From: Mesorhizobium sp. WSM4306
GTDB lineage: Bacteria; Pseudomonadota; Alphaproteobacteria; Rhizobiales; Rhizobiaceae
Direction: 5' to 3'
DNA: 64,000 nucleotides
Assembly: GCF_007003975.1 (NCBI RefSeq)
Contig: NZ_VFTC01000006.1
Location: forward strand, 163,055 to 227,054
Part shown: in pieces, positions 20,720-28,171 of the stretch
Numbering within the stretch: the stretch's first letter is position 1
Layout of the letters: every line of letters starts with the position of its first letter
Position numbers and translations under genes: made by a program
The notes under the pieces: model-generated
What the model saw: only the letters and a program-made list of their open reading frames with translations
Database searches by the model: none
What the model was told of the DNA's origin: nothing

Positions 20720-21406
20720 ATGCCCCAGCCAGATCTTGTCATCTTCGATTGCGACGGCGTGCTCGTCGATTCCGAAATCATCGCCGCGCGCGTCGAAGCC
20801 GAACTGCTGACCTTGGCCGGCTTCGAAATATCGGCCGATGAAATCGCCGAAAGCTACGCCGGGCTGACCTTCAAGGACATCATGATGCGGGTCGAGGCGA
20901 AGTCCGCGATCCCGTTCCAGGCCTCGATGATCGACCGTGCCGAAGAGCTGGTCGACCGCAAATTGCGCAGCGATGTGCGCGCCATCGACGGCGCGCGCGA
21001 GGCGGCGGCGGCGGTCACGGCGCCGCGATGCGTCTGCTCGAATTCGCGCTCGGAGCGGATCGAATTCATGCTGGAGAAGGTTGGCCTGCTGCCGTTCTTC
21101 GCCGGCCGGATATTTTCAGCGCTGGAGATACCGAGCAAGAAAACCAAGCCCGCGCCCGACGTGTTCCTGTTTGCGGCGGAGAAACTCAACGCCGATCCGG
21201 CAAACACCTTCGTCATCGAAGATTCGGTGCACGGCGTCGCCGGCGCCAGGGCTGCCGGCATGCGCGTGATCGGCTTTACCGGCGCCGCGCACAACTATCC
21301 CGGCCATGCCGACGCGCTGACCGAGGCCGGCGCCGAAACGGTCATCCGCCGCTGGGCCGAACTGAAAAGCGTGATTGCCGCGCTTTCGGAGTGGTCGGAC
21401 GCCTGA
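20720..21406 (+). CDS. HAD phosphatase, beta-phosphoglucomutase-like
   Basis: The 228-aa protein has motif I as LVIFDCDGVLVDSE, a helical cap (about residues 20-90), motif II CVCSNS, motif III KKTKPAPDVFLFAAEKL and motif IV VIEDSVHGVAGARAAGM. This is the subfamily IA layout of phosphoglycolate phosphatases, beta-phosphoglucomutases and YieH-like enzymes; the Ser-containing motif II and EDSVHG favour a sugar-phosphate substrate. No strong ribosome-binding site precedes the ATG. It is divergent from ccrM and its stop codon is only 2 bases from that of the convergent DUF1801 gene. Confidence 0.88.
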   Translation: MPQPDLVIFDCDGVLVDSEIIAARVEAELLTLAGFEISADEIAESYAGLTFKDIMMRVEAKSAIPFQASMIDRAEELVDRKLRSDVRAIDGAREAAAAVTAPRCVCSNSRSERIEFMLEKVGLLPFFAGRIFSALEIPSKKTKPAPDVFLFAAEKLNADPANTFVIEDSVHGVAGARAAGMRVIGFTGAAHNYPGHADALTEAGAETVIRRWAELKSVIAALSEWSDA

Positions 21407-21408
21407 AC

Positions 21409-21846
21409 TCAGTCCTTGGCTTTGACCGACCTGGCTCGAGCCGGTTTCTTCTTTGCCCTGTTATAAGTGATCGCGGCGCGGACGAGCGCTTTCAGCGCAT
21501 CCGCATCGATCGCCTCGCCCTCCGACACATCGATCGCGCGCCACACTTTGCCGTTGAGGCCGTTGTTGAACAGCTTGTCTGGATCCGGCAGGCTGGCGCC
21601 GTGGGAAAAAGTGAGCTTCACCTTGTCCTTGTGGGCGTTGCCGACGGCGATCATGCCGTCGCGCGACCATACCGGACTGCCCATCCACTTCCACTCCTCG
21701 ATGATCTCAGGATCGGCGTCGAGGATGGTCTTGCGCAGGCTGGCCAGCGTTTTGCCGCGCCAGTCGTCCAGCTCGCGGATTCGGGCATCTATCCGCTCCG
21801 AGGCAGAGGGTTCTGCCTCTGGCTTGTTCGCAGCGCCGGTCTTCAT
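21409..21846 (-). CDS. DUF1801 protein, distal copy
   Basis: The 145-aa protein carries a YdhG/DUF1801 domain: DDWRGKTLASLRKTILDADP, EEWKWMGSPVWSRDGMIAVG, VKLTFSHGASLPDP, and the C-terminal SEGEAIDADALKALVRAA. The tail is basic and low complexity (AKKKPARARSVKAKD). DUF1801 proteins are small soluble folds of unknown activity that often travel with ArsR, SRPBCC and VOC genes. AGGAGGAGACC precedes the ATG, a strong site. It is the last gene of the ArsR-led run, 12 bases after the other DUF1801 gene. Confidence 0.85.
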   Translation of the reverse strand: MKTGAANKPEAEPSASERIDARIRELDDWRGKTLASLRKTILDADPEIIEEWKWMGSPVWSRDGMIAVGNAHKDKVKLTFSHGASLPDPDKLFNNGLNGKVWRAIDVSEGEAIDADALKALVRAAITYNRAKKKPARARSVKAKD

Positions 21847-21858
21847 GGTCTCCTCCTT

Positions 21859-22323
21859 TCACATCTTCTCGCCGGGCAATTTACTGGCCTGCTTCACCCA
21901 GTTGGCAAACCTCGCCTCGTCGATCTCTTCGCCTTCATGAATGTCGAGATAGCGCACATCTTTCTGCCTGGAGCCGCCGGGAGGAATGGGTTCCAGCGAC
22001 ATGCCGCGGAAGAAGGCGACTTTGACGTATCTGGTGAAGCAATGCAGGCTGAGGAACCAGCCCTCGCCCTCGATACCATAGAACGGTGAGTTCCACTTCA
22101 CCGCCTTGTAGACGCCGGGAACGGCGCCGACGATGAGCGCGTCGAGGCGGTGCCCGACATCGCTTTTCCAGCCCGGCATGGCCGCGATATAGGCCTGCAC
22201 GGGAGCATCCCCATAGGCCTTGGCGATCTGCGGGTTGCCGCCTGAAAGCAGGACCGGCCTGGCTGGCGCTGGCTTGGCTGGGGCAAGCTTTGCGGCCTTC
22301 GATTTTCCGGGCGCCTTGGCCAT
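21859..22323 (-). CDS. DUF1801 protein, proximal copy
   Basis: The 154-aa protein begins with a Lys/Ala/Pro-rich tail (residues 1-24). A DUF1801 domain follows: PQIAKAYGDAPVQAYIAAMP, LIVGAVPGVYKAVKWNSPFY, WFLSLHCFTRYVKVAFFRGM and HEGEEIDEARFANWVKQA. It is clearly diverged from the adjacent distal DUF1801 protein, so the two are old paralogues rather than a fresh duplication. The start at 22323 lies 5 bases after the stop of the small membrane protein gene, which implies one transcript. No catalytic residues are known for the family. Confidence 0.85.
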   Translation of the reverse strand: MAKAPGKSKAAKLAPAKPAPARPVLLSGGNPQIAKAYGDAPVQAYIAAMPGWKSDVGHRLDALIVGAVPGVYKAVKWNSPFYGIEGEGWFLSLHCFTRYVKVAFFRGMSLEPIPPGGSRQKDVRYLDIHEGEEIDEARFANWVKQASKLPGEKM

Positions 22324-22328
22324 CGTCC

Positions 22329-22550
22329 CTAACCTTGCGCGCGCTGCTCGCCGTGCGGCGGGGCGACATAGGGCAGCACGAACATATAGAGCCCGCTGAA
22401 CAGCAGCAGGAAGAGCGGCAGCAGCGGCGAATAGACCACCCATGCCGGAGGCTGCCCGAATGCCATGGTGATGAAATTGGCTGCCACGGTCAGCGTAAAG
22501 ATCATCGACAGCCAACGGTGGGTTTGCCTTATCCACTTGCTCCAGTTCAT
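22329..22550 (-). CDS. Small two-helix membrane protein
   Basis: The 73-aa product starts MNWSKWIRQTHRWLSM. It has two hydrophobic helices (about residues 15-32 and 39-62), the second containing LLPLFLLLFSGLYMFVLPYV. The arrangement W-x-R-x-x-H-R-W-L-S resembles the first helix of PepSY-type membrane proteins, but the protein is too short to assign. GGAGGTGGCA immediately precedes the ATG at 22550. It sits between the VOC and DUF1801 genes, tightly spaced, so it is probably part of the same operon. Confidence 0.75.
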   Translation of the reverse strand: MNWSKWIRQTHRWLSMIFTLTVAANFITMAFGQPPAWVVYSPLLPLFLLLFSGLYMFVLPYVAPPHGEQRAQG

Positions 22551-22576
22551 TGCCACCTCCTCTTGAAAACGAGCGC

Positions 22577-22969
22577 TTACCAGCGTGCCAGCTGGGTGAT
22601 CTGGATGAGATTGCCGCAGCTGTCGTTGAGCTGGGCGATGGTCGAGCCGGTCACTTCGGTCGGCGCCATGGCGAACGCACCGCCACGCCCCTTGATGCGC
22701 TCATAGTCGCCCTTGATGTCGTCGGTGAACAGCATGAGCGCAGGCTGCCCCTGTTTGAAGATAGCCTGCTGGTAGGTTTTGGCGGCCGGATTGTCGTTGA
22801 GCGCGAGCTGCAGTTCGGTTCCCTCGGGCTCATCGGGTGAGGTTACGGTCAGCCAGCGAAAAGGCCCCTTGCTGAAGTCGGCCTTCACGGCAAAGCCCAG
22901 CACATCGGTGTAAAAACGCAGGGCGTTATCCTGATTGTCCACGTAGATGCTGGTCAGCTTGATCTTCAT
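22577..22969 (-). CDS. VOC family protein of the ArsR-led run
   Basis: The 130-aa protein is one VOC domain: MKIKLTSIYVDNQDNALRFY, VLGFAVKADF, GTELQLALNDNPAAKTYQQA, and the C-terminal GSTIAQLNDSCGNLIQITQL. Proteins of this type next to ArsR and SRPBCC genes are common in soil alphaproteobacteria and may handle glyoxal- or drug-like small molecules, but no substrate is known. GGAGAAATCG precedes the ATG. There are 68 bases between it and the SRPBCC gene upstream and 26 to the next gene. Confidence 0.88.
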   Translation of the reverse strand: MKIKLTSIYVDNQDNALRFYTDVLGFAVKADFSKGPFRWLTVTSPDEPEGTELQLALNDNPAAKTYQQAIFKQGQPALMLFTDDIKGDYERIKGRGGAFAMAPTEVTGSTIAQLNDSCGNLIQITQLARW

Positions 22970-23037
22970 CGATTTCTCCTTTGTTGCTTTCGGCGCCCCC
23001 GACGATCAGGGCATGGCGCTGACTTGTACCGGCAGGC

Positions 23038-23463
23038 TCAATCTGGCTTCGCCAGAAGCTGCTCCAGCTTGGTGAGGAACTGCTGCCACCCGGCCCTGGC
23101 GCCGCCATAGGCCTGTTTCTGATCGGGGTGGAAGCCCGACTGCTCGACGCGCAGACGGGTGCCGGTGCTCGTTGGCGTGAGCGTGAACGTCACCACGCTC
23201 TTCAGATTGTAGGCAGCATCCTCATGCGCAAAATCCCAACTGTAGGACAGCGTCCTGTTTGGTTCGATGGCCAGCACCTCACAGTCGAGCACGCCGCCCC
23301 AGTCGCCGCGAAGATTGAAACTGTGGCCGACGGCGGGCTTGAAATCGTTCTTCATGAGCCACTCCTCCATCAGATGCGGCTGCGTCAGCGCCCGCCAGAT
23401 CTTTTCCGCCGGCCAGGATATGTCCCGTTCGACGACGACGGTGCGCAGTTCCGGCTTGCTCAC
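23038..23463 (-). CDS. SRPBCC (AHSA1-like) protein
   Basis: The 141-aa protein is a START/AHSA1 domain: TVVVERDISWPAEKIWRALT, PHLMEEWLMKNDF, VLDCEVLAIEPNRTLSYSWD, and the C-terminal GWQQFLTKLEQLLAKPD. Such proteins bind small hydrophobic molecules. The start is the GTG at 23463, which overlaps the TGA of the ArsR gene (GTGA), so translation is coupled. An earlier in-frame start is not used because the reading frame there lies inside arsR. Confidence 0.88.
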   Translation of the reverse strand: MSKPELRTVVVERDISWPAEKIWRALTQPHLMEEWLMKNDFKPAVGHSFNLRGDWGGVLDCEVLAIEPNRTLSYSWDFAHEDAAYNLKSVVTFTLTPTSTGTRLRVEQSGFHPDQKQAYGGARAGWQQFLTKLEQLLAKPD

Positions 23464-23783
23464 TGGTCCATCCTTTTCAGCAGATCCTCGAGATGGTCGA
23501 AGCGGCTCTCCCAAAACCCGGTCATCTGAACTGTCCAGTCGGTCAACGGAGCGAGCGCGCCGGGCTGCGCGCTGTAGTGGGTCTGCCGTCCGGCGTGGCG
23601 GTCAAGCACCAGGCCGGCCTGCTTCAGGACGCCCAGATGCTTCGACACCGCCGGCTGCGAGACTCCGGACTGCGCCGTCAGCGCCCCCACTGTCTGCTCA
23701 CCCTGGCGGCACAGGCGCTCGAAGATGGCCCGCCGGGTCGGGTCGGCAAGCGTTCTGAACAGAGTGTCGTGGGCGTCTGGCAT
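23460..23783 (-). CDS. ArsR-family transcription regulator
   Basis: The 107-aa protein is a winged helix-turn-helix repressor: LFRTLADPTRRAIFERLC, VGALTAQSGVSQPAVSKHL, GVLKQAGLVLDRHAGRQTHY. It lacks the CVC metal site of classical ArsR, so it probably senses an organic ligand or works with its SRPBCC partner (ArsR-SRPBCC pairs are frequent). The first gene of a six-gene minus-strand run, it probably autoregulates it. Start is ATG 23783; an in-frame TTG 9 bases earlier has AGG close before it. Confidence 0.9.
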   Translation of the reverse strand: MPDAHDTLFRTLADPTRRAIFERLCRQGEQTVGALTAQSGVSQPAVSKHLGVLKQAGLVLDRHAGRQTHYSAQPGALAPLTDWTVQMTGFWESRFDHLEDLLKRMDQ

Positions 23784-23986
23784 CGGGATCAATAACCTGC
23801 GAGCTATTGATTGACGTATAACTGTGGGGATATGAATGAGTCAAGAGTGCTGGCGCAATGGACCAGGATTCAAGGCGCACACCCCAGCCGCCTGCAGGCG
23901 CATTCCTGCAGGGTTACTGCCAGATCGTCTTGATCTTCCAAGGAGTTGACGGCCCCCGTCGCAACAGCGCGACGACGCCCCGCCGC

Positions 23987-24715
23987 CTAGTTCGTGGCGG
24001 GAGCTCGCTTCTTCTTGCCGGACTTCTTGTCCGCCGCCGCCGGCGCGGTATCGTCATAGCCGGCATATACCTGGTAGTCCTTGGCAGAGGGCTCGGGCAC
24101 GACGACGTTGGAATCGGTGAAGACGAACTGGGTGGCGGTCGAGGGATCGCTGACCTGGATCTGATAGGGGTGGATCTGCGAATAAAGCACATCGGTGCCG
24201 TGCATGACGGCGATGCGGATCGGCATGGTGATGGTGCCGGGAGTGAACATCGGTCCCGGCACGATCTTGCCGGCAACGCCAACCTTCATCGTCAGCTGGC
24301 CGTTGGCACGGCTGCAATCGCGGCTGACATCGCTGATCGAGGCCTGGTAGATGATCTTGGTCGGATCCTTGTTCGGGTCGACGATGGTGCCATCCGGCGC
24401 CGTCTGCGCGGCGGCAGCGGCCTGGGCATCCTGCGCGACGTCGGCCTTTTTCTTTTTCGGCTGCGACGCACCCTTGGCGTAGGTGTTGAAGTAGGCAGTG
24501 CCGTCGCGGATCGTCACTTTCGGGCAATAGGCCTGCAACTGGCTGGCGAGCACCTTGGGATCCTGCGGCGGTATTGGCGCATTCGGATCGGTCTTCTTGC
24601 CTATTCCGAGGTTGAGGATGCCATTGTCGCTCGATTGGCAGCCGGCGGCGGCAAGCATAAAGCCGGTGAGCGCCAGACCCGCGACAAAGCGACGGTTGAA
24701 CGAATAGAACGCCAT
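23987..24715 (-). CDS. Conserved lipoprotein, function unknown
   Basis: The 242-aa product begins MAFYSFNRRFVAGLALTGF with the lipobox LAAAGC, so it is anchored in a membrane. The mature part has LQAYCPKVTIRDGTAYFNTY and a Lys-rich linker (KKKKADVAQDAQ). The beta-rich domain that follows has IIYQASISDVSRDCSRANGQ and MKVGVAGKIVPGP. The tail (DKKSGKKKRAPATN) is strongly basic. Two cysteines in the domain may form a disulfide. It resembles conserved rhizobial lipoproteins found next to thrC; no function is known. The start at 24715 is set by the signal peptide and GAGGGAAG upstream. It is divergent from thrC. Confidence 0.8.
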   Translation of the reverse strand: MAFYSFNRRFVAGLALTGFMLAAAGCQSSDNGILNLGIGKKTDPNAPIPPQDPKVLASQLQAYCPKVTIRDGTAYFNTYAKGASQPKKKKADVAQDAQAAAAAQTAPDGTIVDPNKDPTKIIYQASISDVSRDCSRANGQLTMKVGVAGKIVPGPMFTPGTITMPIRIAVMHGTDVLYSQIHPYQIQVSDPSTATQFVFTDSNVVVPEPSAKDYQVYAGYDDTAPAAADKKSGKKKRAPATN

Positions 24716-24843
24716 GAAACTGCACTTCCCTCTCGCAAAGCTGGTGACGTATAGCAATGGCGCGGCAAAAATGCGACTGAGCCAGCGCAGAAATTAACCA
24801 CTCTGTGGTGAACGGAAACGCCAAGCGGCAACGGGTCTGTGAC

Positions 24844-26241
24844 ATGCAATATGTGAGTACTCGCGGGGAAGCGCCCGCGCTGGGATTTTCGGACGCGGTG
24901 CTGGCCGGACTGGCACGCGACGGTGGGCTCTATGTGCCGCGCGAGTGGCCGCAGTTTTCGGCAGCCGAGATCCGCGCCATGCACGGCTTGCCCTATGCCG
25001 ACCTCGCCATCCGCGTGCTGACGCCGTTCCTCGGCGGCGAGATCGCGGCACCCGTTTTCGAACGCCTGGTGCGCGAAGCCTATGCCACCTTCCGCCACCA
25101 GGCCGTCTGCCCGCTGGTGCAAACCGGCCCGAACACGTTCATCCTCGAGCTCTTCCACGGTCCGACGCTGGCCTTCAAGGACGTCGCCATGCAGCTGCTT
25201 GCCCGGCTGATGGACCATGTGCTGACTGAGCGCGGCCAGCGCGCCACGATCGTCGGGGCCACTTCTGGCGACACCGGCGGTGCGGCCATCGACGCCTTTG
25301 CCGGCCGCGACCGCACCGATATCTTCGTGCTGTTCCCGCATGGCCGCGTCTCGCCGGTGCAGCAGCGGCAGATGACGACATCGAGCGCGGCCAACGTTCA
25401 GGCGCTGGCCATCGAAGGCAATTTCGACGATTGCCAGGGCTTGCTGAAGGACATGTTCAACGATCATGCCTTCCGTGATGGCGTATCGCTGTCGGGCGTC
25501 AATTCGATCAACTGGGCCCGCATCATGGCCCAGATCGTCTATTATTTTTCCTCGGCGCTTTCGCTCGGCGCGCCCGACCGGCCCGTTTCCTTCACCGTGC
25601 CGACGGGCAATTTCGGCGACATTTTCGCCGGTTACGCCGCCAAAAAGATGGGCCTGCCGATCGAACGGCTGATCGTCGCCACCAACGACAACGACATATT
25701 GGCGCGCACTTTCGCGACCGGCGAATACCGCACCAAGGGTGTGTTTGCGACGACGTCGCCGTCGATGGACATCCAGGTGTCGTCGAATTTCGAGCGGCTG
25801 TTGTTCGAGGCCTCCGACCGCAATGCCGAAACGGTGCGGCGCTATATGGCCGGGCTCAAACAGTCCGGCGCCTTCACCATCGAAACGGTCGAAATGGCCA
25901 GGATGCGCTCGGAATTCGACGCCGGCCGCGCTGATATGGATGAGGTCGCCGCCACCATCCGTTCCACGCTGGAATCAAGCAACTACCTGCTCGACCCGCA
26001 TACAGCAGCGGCCGTGCATGTCGCCGCCGGCAAGGCGGATGGCGCAGTGCCGATGGTGGTGCTGGGAACGGCGCACCCGGCCAAGTTCCCGGCGGCTGTC
26101 GAAGCCGCCTGCGGCGTGTCGCCGGCCTTGCCCGCCTGGCTGGGGTCGTTGATGTCAGCCGACGAAAAATACACGGTACTTCCATCCGACCTGAAAATGG
26201 TGGAAGATTACGTGAGCAGCCACTCAAGGGCTGCGCGTTAG
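24844..26241 (+). CDS. thrC: Threonine synthase
   Basis: The 465-aa PLP enzyme converts O-phosphohomoserine to threonine. The N-terminal MQYVSTRGEAP is typical of the proteobacterial long form. The PLP lysine is in FHGPTLAFKDVAMQ, the phosphate-binding loop is GATSGDTGGAAI, and VPTGNFGDIFAGY is conserved. Its substrate is made by homoserine kinase, encoded at 36441-37403 in another operon. It is followed after 14 bases by an M16 protease gene, and the run M16 - acetyltransferase - GGDEF/EAL continues with short gaps, so all four may be cotranscribed. Confidence 0.96.
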   Translation: MQYVSTRGEAPALGFSDAVLAGLARDGGLYVPREWPQFSAAEIRAMHGLPYADLAIRVLTPFLGGEIAAPVFERLVREAYATFRHQAVCPLVQTGPNTFILELFHGPTLAFKDVAMQLLARLMDHVLTERGQRATIVGATSGDTGGAAIDAFAGRDRTDIFVLFPHGRVSPVQQRQMTTSSAANVQALAIEGNFDDCQGLLKDMFNDHAFRDGVSLSGVNSINWARIMAQIVYYFSSALSLGAPDRPVSFTVPTGNFGDIFAGYAAKKMGLPIERLIVATNDNDILARTFATGEYRTKGVFATTSPSMDIQVSSNFERLLFEASDRNAETVRRYMAGLKQSGAFTIETVEMARMRSEFDAGRADMDEVAATIRSTLESSNYLLDPHTAAAVHVAAGKADGAVPMVVLGTAHPAKFPAAVEAACGVSPALPAWLGSLMSADEKYTVLPSDLKMVEDYVSSHSRAAR

Positions 26242-26255
26242 GGAGTACTTGCCAT

Positions 26256-27548
26256 ATGGGTGTTGAGGTAAGCCGTCTGTCGAACGGCCTGACAGTCGCC
26301 ACCGAAACCCTTCCAAGCCTCGAATCCGTTGCCCTTGGTGCCTGGGTCAAGTCGGGCGCTCGCAATGAGCGTGACGAAGAGCACGGAATGGCCCATTTGC
26401 TCGAGCATATGGCCTTCAAGGGCACGAAAAGGCGTAGCGCCTTCGAAATCGCTTCGGAAATCGAGGATGTCGGCGGCGAAATCAACGCCGCCACCAGCGT
26501 CGAGACGACGTCCTACTATGCCAGGGTGCTGTCCGACGACGTGCCGCTGGCCGTCGATATCCTTGCCGACATCTTGCAGGAGTCCGAGTTCGACCCGCAG
26601 GAGCTGGAGCGCGAGCAGCATGTGATCCTGCAGGAGATCGGCGCCGCGCACGACACGCCCGACGACATCGTCTTCGACCGTTTCACCGAGACCGCGTTCC
26701 GCCACCAGACGATCGGCCGTTCGATCCTCGGCACGCCCGAAACCGTCAAATCCTTCACCTCCAAACAGCTGCACGATTTCATCGAGCGCCAATATGGCGC
26801 CGAGCGCATGGTGGTTGTGGCCGCCGGCGACATCAAGCACGACAATTTCGTGCGCGAGGTGGAAAAGCAGCTCGGCGGCTTCCGCAGCAAGGCCGACAGC
26901 ACGATGCCGCAATATGCGCAGTATGTCGGCGGCGATTTCCGTGAGGATCGCGACCTGATGGACGCGCAGATCGTGCTCGGCTTCGAAGGCCGCGCCTATC
27001 ATGTGCGCGACTTCTACGCCTCGCAGGTGCTGTCGATGATCCTTGGCGGCGGCATGTCGTCCCGGCTGTTCCAGGAGGTTCGCGAAAAGCGCGGCCTGTG
27101 TTACTCCGTCTATGCCTTCCACTGGGGTTTTTCCGACACCGGCATTTTCGGCGTGCATGCCGCCACCGGACAGAGCGACATTGCCGAACTGGTGCCCGTC
27201 ATCATCGACGAACTGCAGAAGGCCGGCGAGAACATCCTGCAGGAAGAACTCGACCGGGCGCGTGCGCAATACCGCGCCGGACTGATCATGTCGGCGGAAA
27301 GCCCGGCCAGCCGCGCCTCGCAGATCGCCAGGCAGCTGCTTTTGTTCGGCCGGCCGATCGCCAAGGAGGAGTTGATGGAACGACTGTCGGCGCTGACCGT
27401 CGAGCGGCTGACCGACCTGTCGTCACGGCTGTTTTCGACCAAGCCGACGCTGACCGCCGTCGGCCCCGTGGGTACGCTCGCGCCCTATGAGGCGATCCTC
27501 GATTCGCTTGCGGGCACGCACACCACGGCCCGCAAGCTCGCCGTCTAA
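26256..27548 (+). CDS. M16 zinc peptidase (mitochondrial-processing-peptidase-like)
   Basis: The 430-aa protein has the inverted zinc motif HLLEH within MAHLLEHMAFKGT, the distal Glu in EVGGEINAATS-like form (DVGGEINAATSVETTSY), and a C-terminal inactive M16 half with GGGMSSRLFQEVREKRGLCY. Length equals one M16 B-type subunit. This is the bacterial relative of the beta subunit of mitochondrial processing peptidase. No signal peptide is visible, so it is probably cytoplasmic and degrades peptides. It sits immediately downstream of thrC in a conserved alphaproteobacterial order. Confidence 0.95.
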   Translation: MGVEVSRLSNGLTVATETLPSLESVALGAWVKSGARNERDEEHGMAHLLEHMAFKGTKRRSAFEIASEIEDVGGEINAATSVETTSYYARVLSDDVPLAVDILADILQESEFDPQELEREQHVILQEIGAAHDTPDDIVFDRFTETAFRHQTIGRSILGTPETVKSFTSKQLHDFIERQYGAERMVVVAAGDIKHDNFVREVEKQLGGFRSKADSTMPQYAQYVGGDFREDRDLMDAQIVLGFEGRAYHVRDFYASQVLSMILGGGMSSRLFQEVREKRGLCYSVYAFHWGFSDTGIFGVHAATGQSDIAELVPVIIDELQKAGENILQEELDRARAQYRAGLIMSAESPASRASQIARQLLLFGRPIAKEELMERLSALTVERLTDLSSRLFSTKPTLTAVGPVGTLAPYEAILDSLAGTHTTARKLAV

Positions 27549-27568
27549 GTCCCCTCAAGGCGCGCCCC

Positions 27569-28168
27569 GTGTTCGCGCTCCCTTTCTTTCGCCGTGACCT
27601 GCCGGCACTGAAGGGCGACCTGGTCACGCTGCGCGTGCCCTACACCAACGACTATCGCGAATGGTCGGCATTGCGCGGCGAAAGCCGCGGCTTCCTCGAA
27701 CCGTGGGAGCCGCGCTGGACGCCCGATGAGCTCGACCGCACGGCCTGGCGGCTGCGCATCGGCCGCTACCGCGAAGATTATGCGCAGGGAACCGCCATCG
27801 CCTTCTTCATCTTCGAGAAGACGAGCGGCAAGCTCGCCGGCGGAATTACGCTCGGCAACATCCGCCACGGCGTCTCGCAAAGCGGCCATGTCGGCTACTG
27901 GATCGGCGAGCGGTTTGGCGGCCGCGGCCTGATGACCGACGCGGTCAAGGTGGTCTGCCGCTTCGCCTTCGATACGCTGAGGTTGCACCGGATCGAAGCT
28001 GCCTGTATTCCCGACAACGCCCGGTCGATCCGAGTGCTTGAAAAAGCCGGATTCCGGCGCGAAGGACTTTTGCGATCCTACCTCAGGATCAATGGCATCT
28101 GGCAGGACCACTACCTCTACGCCCGGATCGCGGACGATCCGCCGGGCGGCGCTGGAACGAAGGACTGA
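27569..28168 (+). CDS. GNAT acetyltransferase (RimJ/RimL type)
   Basis: The 199-aa protein is a GNAT domain with LVTLRVPYTNDYREWSALR, the acetyl-CoA loop GYWIGERFGGRGLMTDAVKV, and RLHRIEAACIPDNARSIRVL followed by EKAGFRREGLLRSYLRINGI. It resembles ribosomal-protein N-alpha-acetyltransferases, but the group also includes enzymes for other substrates. Start is a GTG at 27569, 20 bases after the M16 gene, consistent with an operon. Confidence 0.9.
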   Translation: MFALPFFRRDLPALKGDLVTLRVPYTNDYREWSALRGESRGFLEPWEPRWTPDELDRTAWRLRIGRYREDYAQGTAIAFFIFEKTSGKLAGGITLGNIRHGVSQSGHVGYWIGERFGGRGLMTDAVKVVCRFAFDTLRLHRIEAACIPDNARSIRVLEKAGFRREGLLRSYLRINGIWQDHYLYARIADDPPGGAGTKD

Positions 28169-28171
28169 TTT

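Noticed and set aside
23891..23912. CCTGCAGG repeated 14 bases apart as terminator of the lipoprotein region
   Set aside because: Each copy is itself a palindrome and no gene ends nearby in a suitable direction, so a terminator role is not supported.
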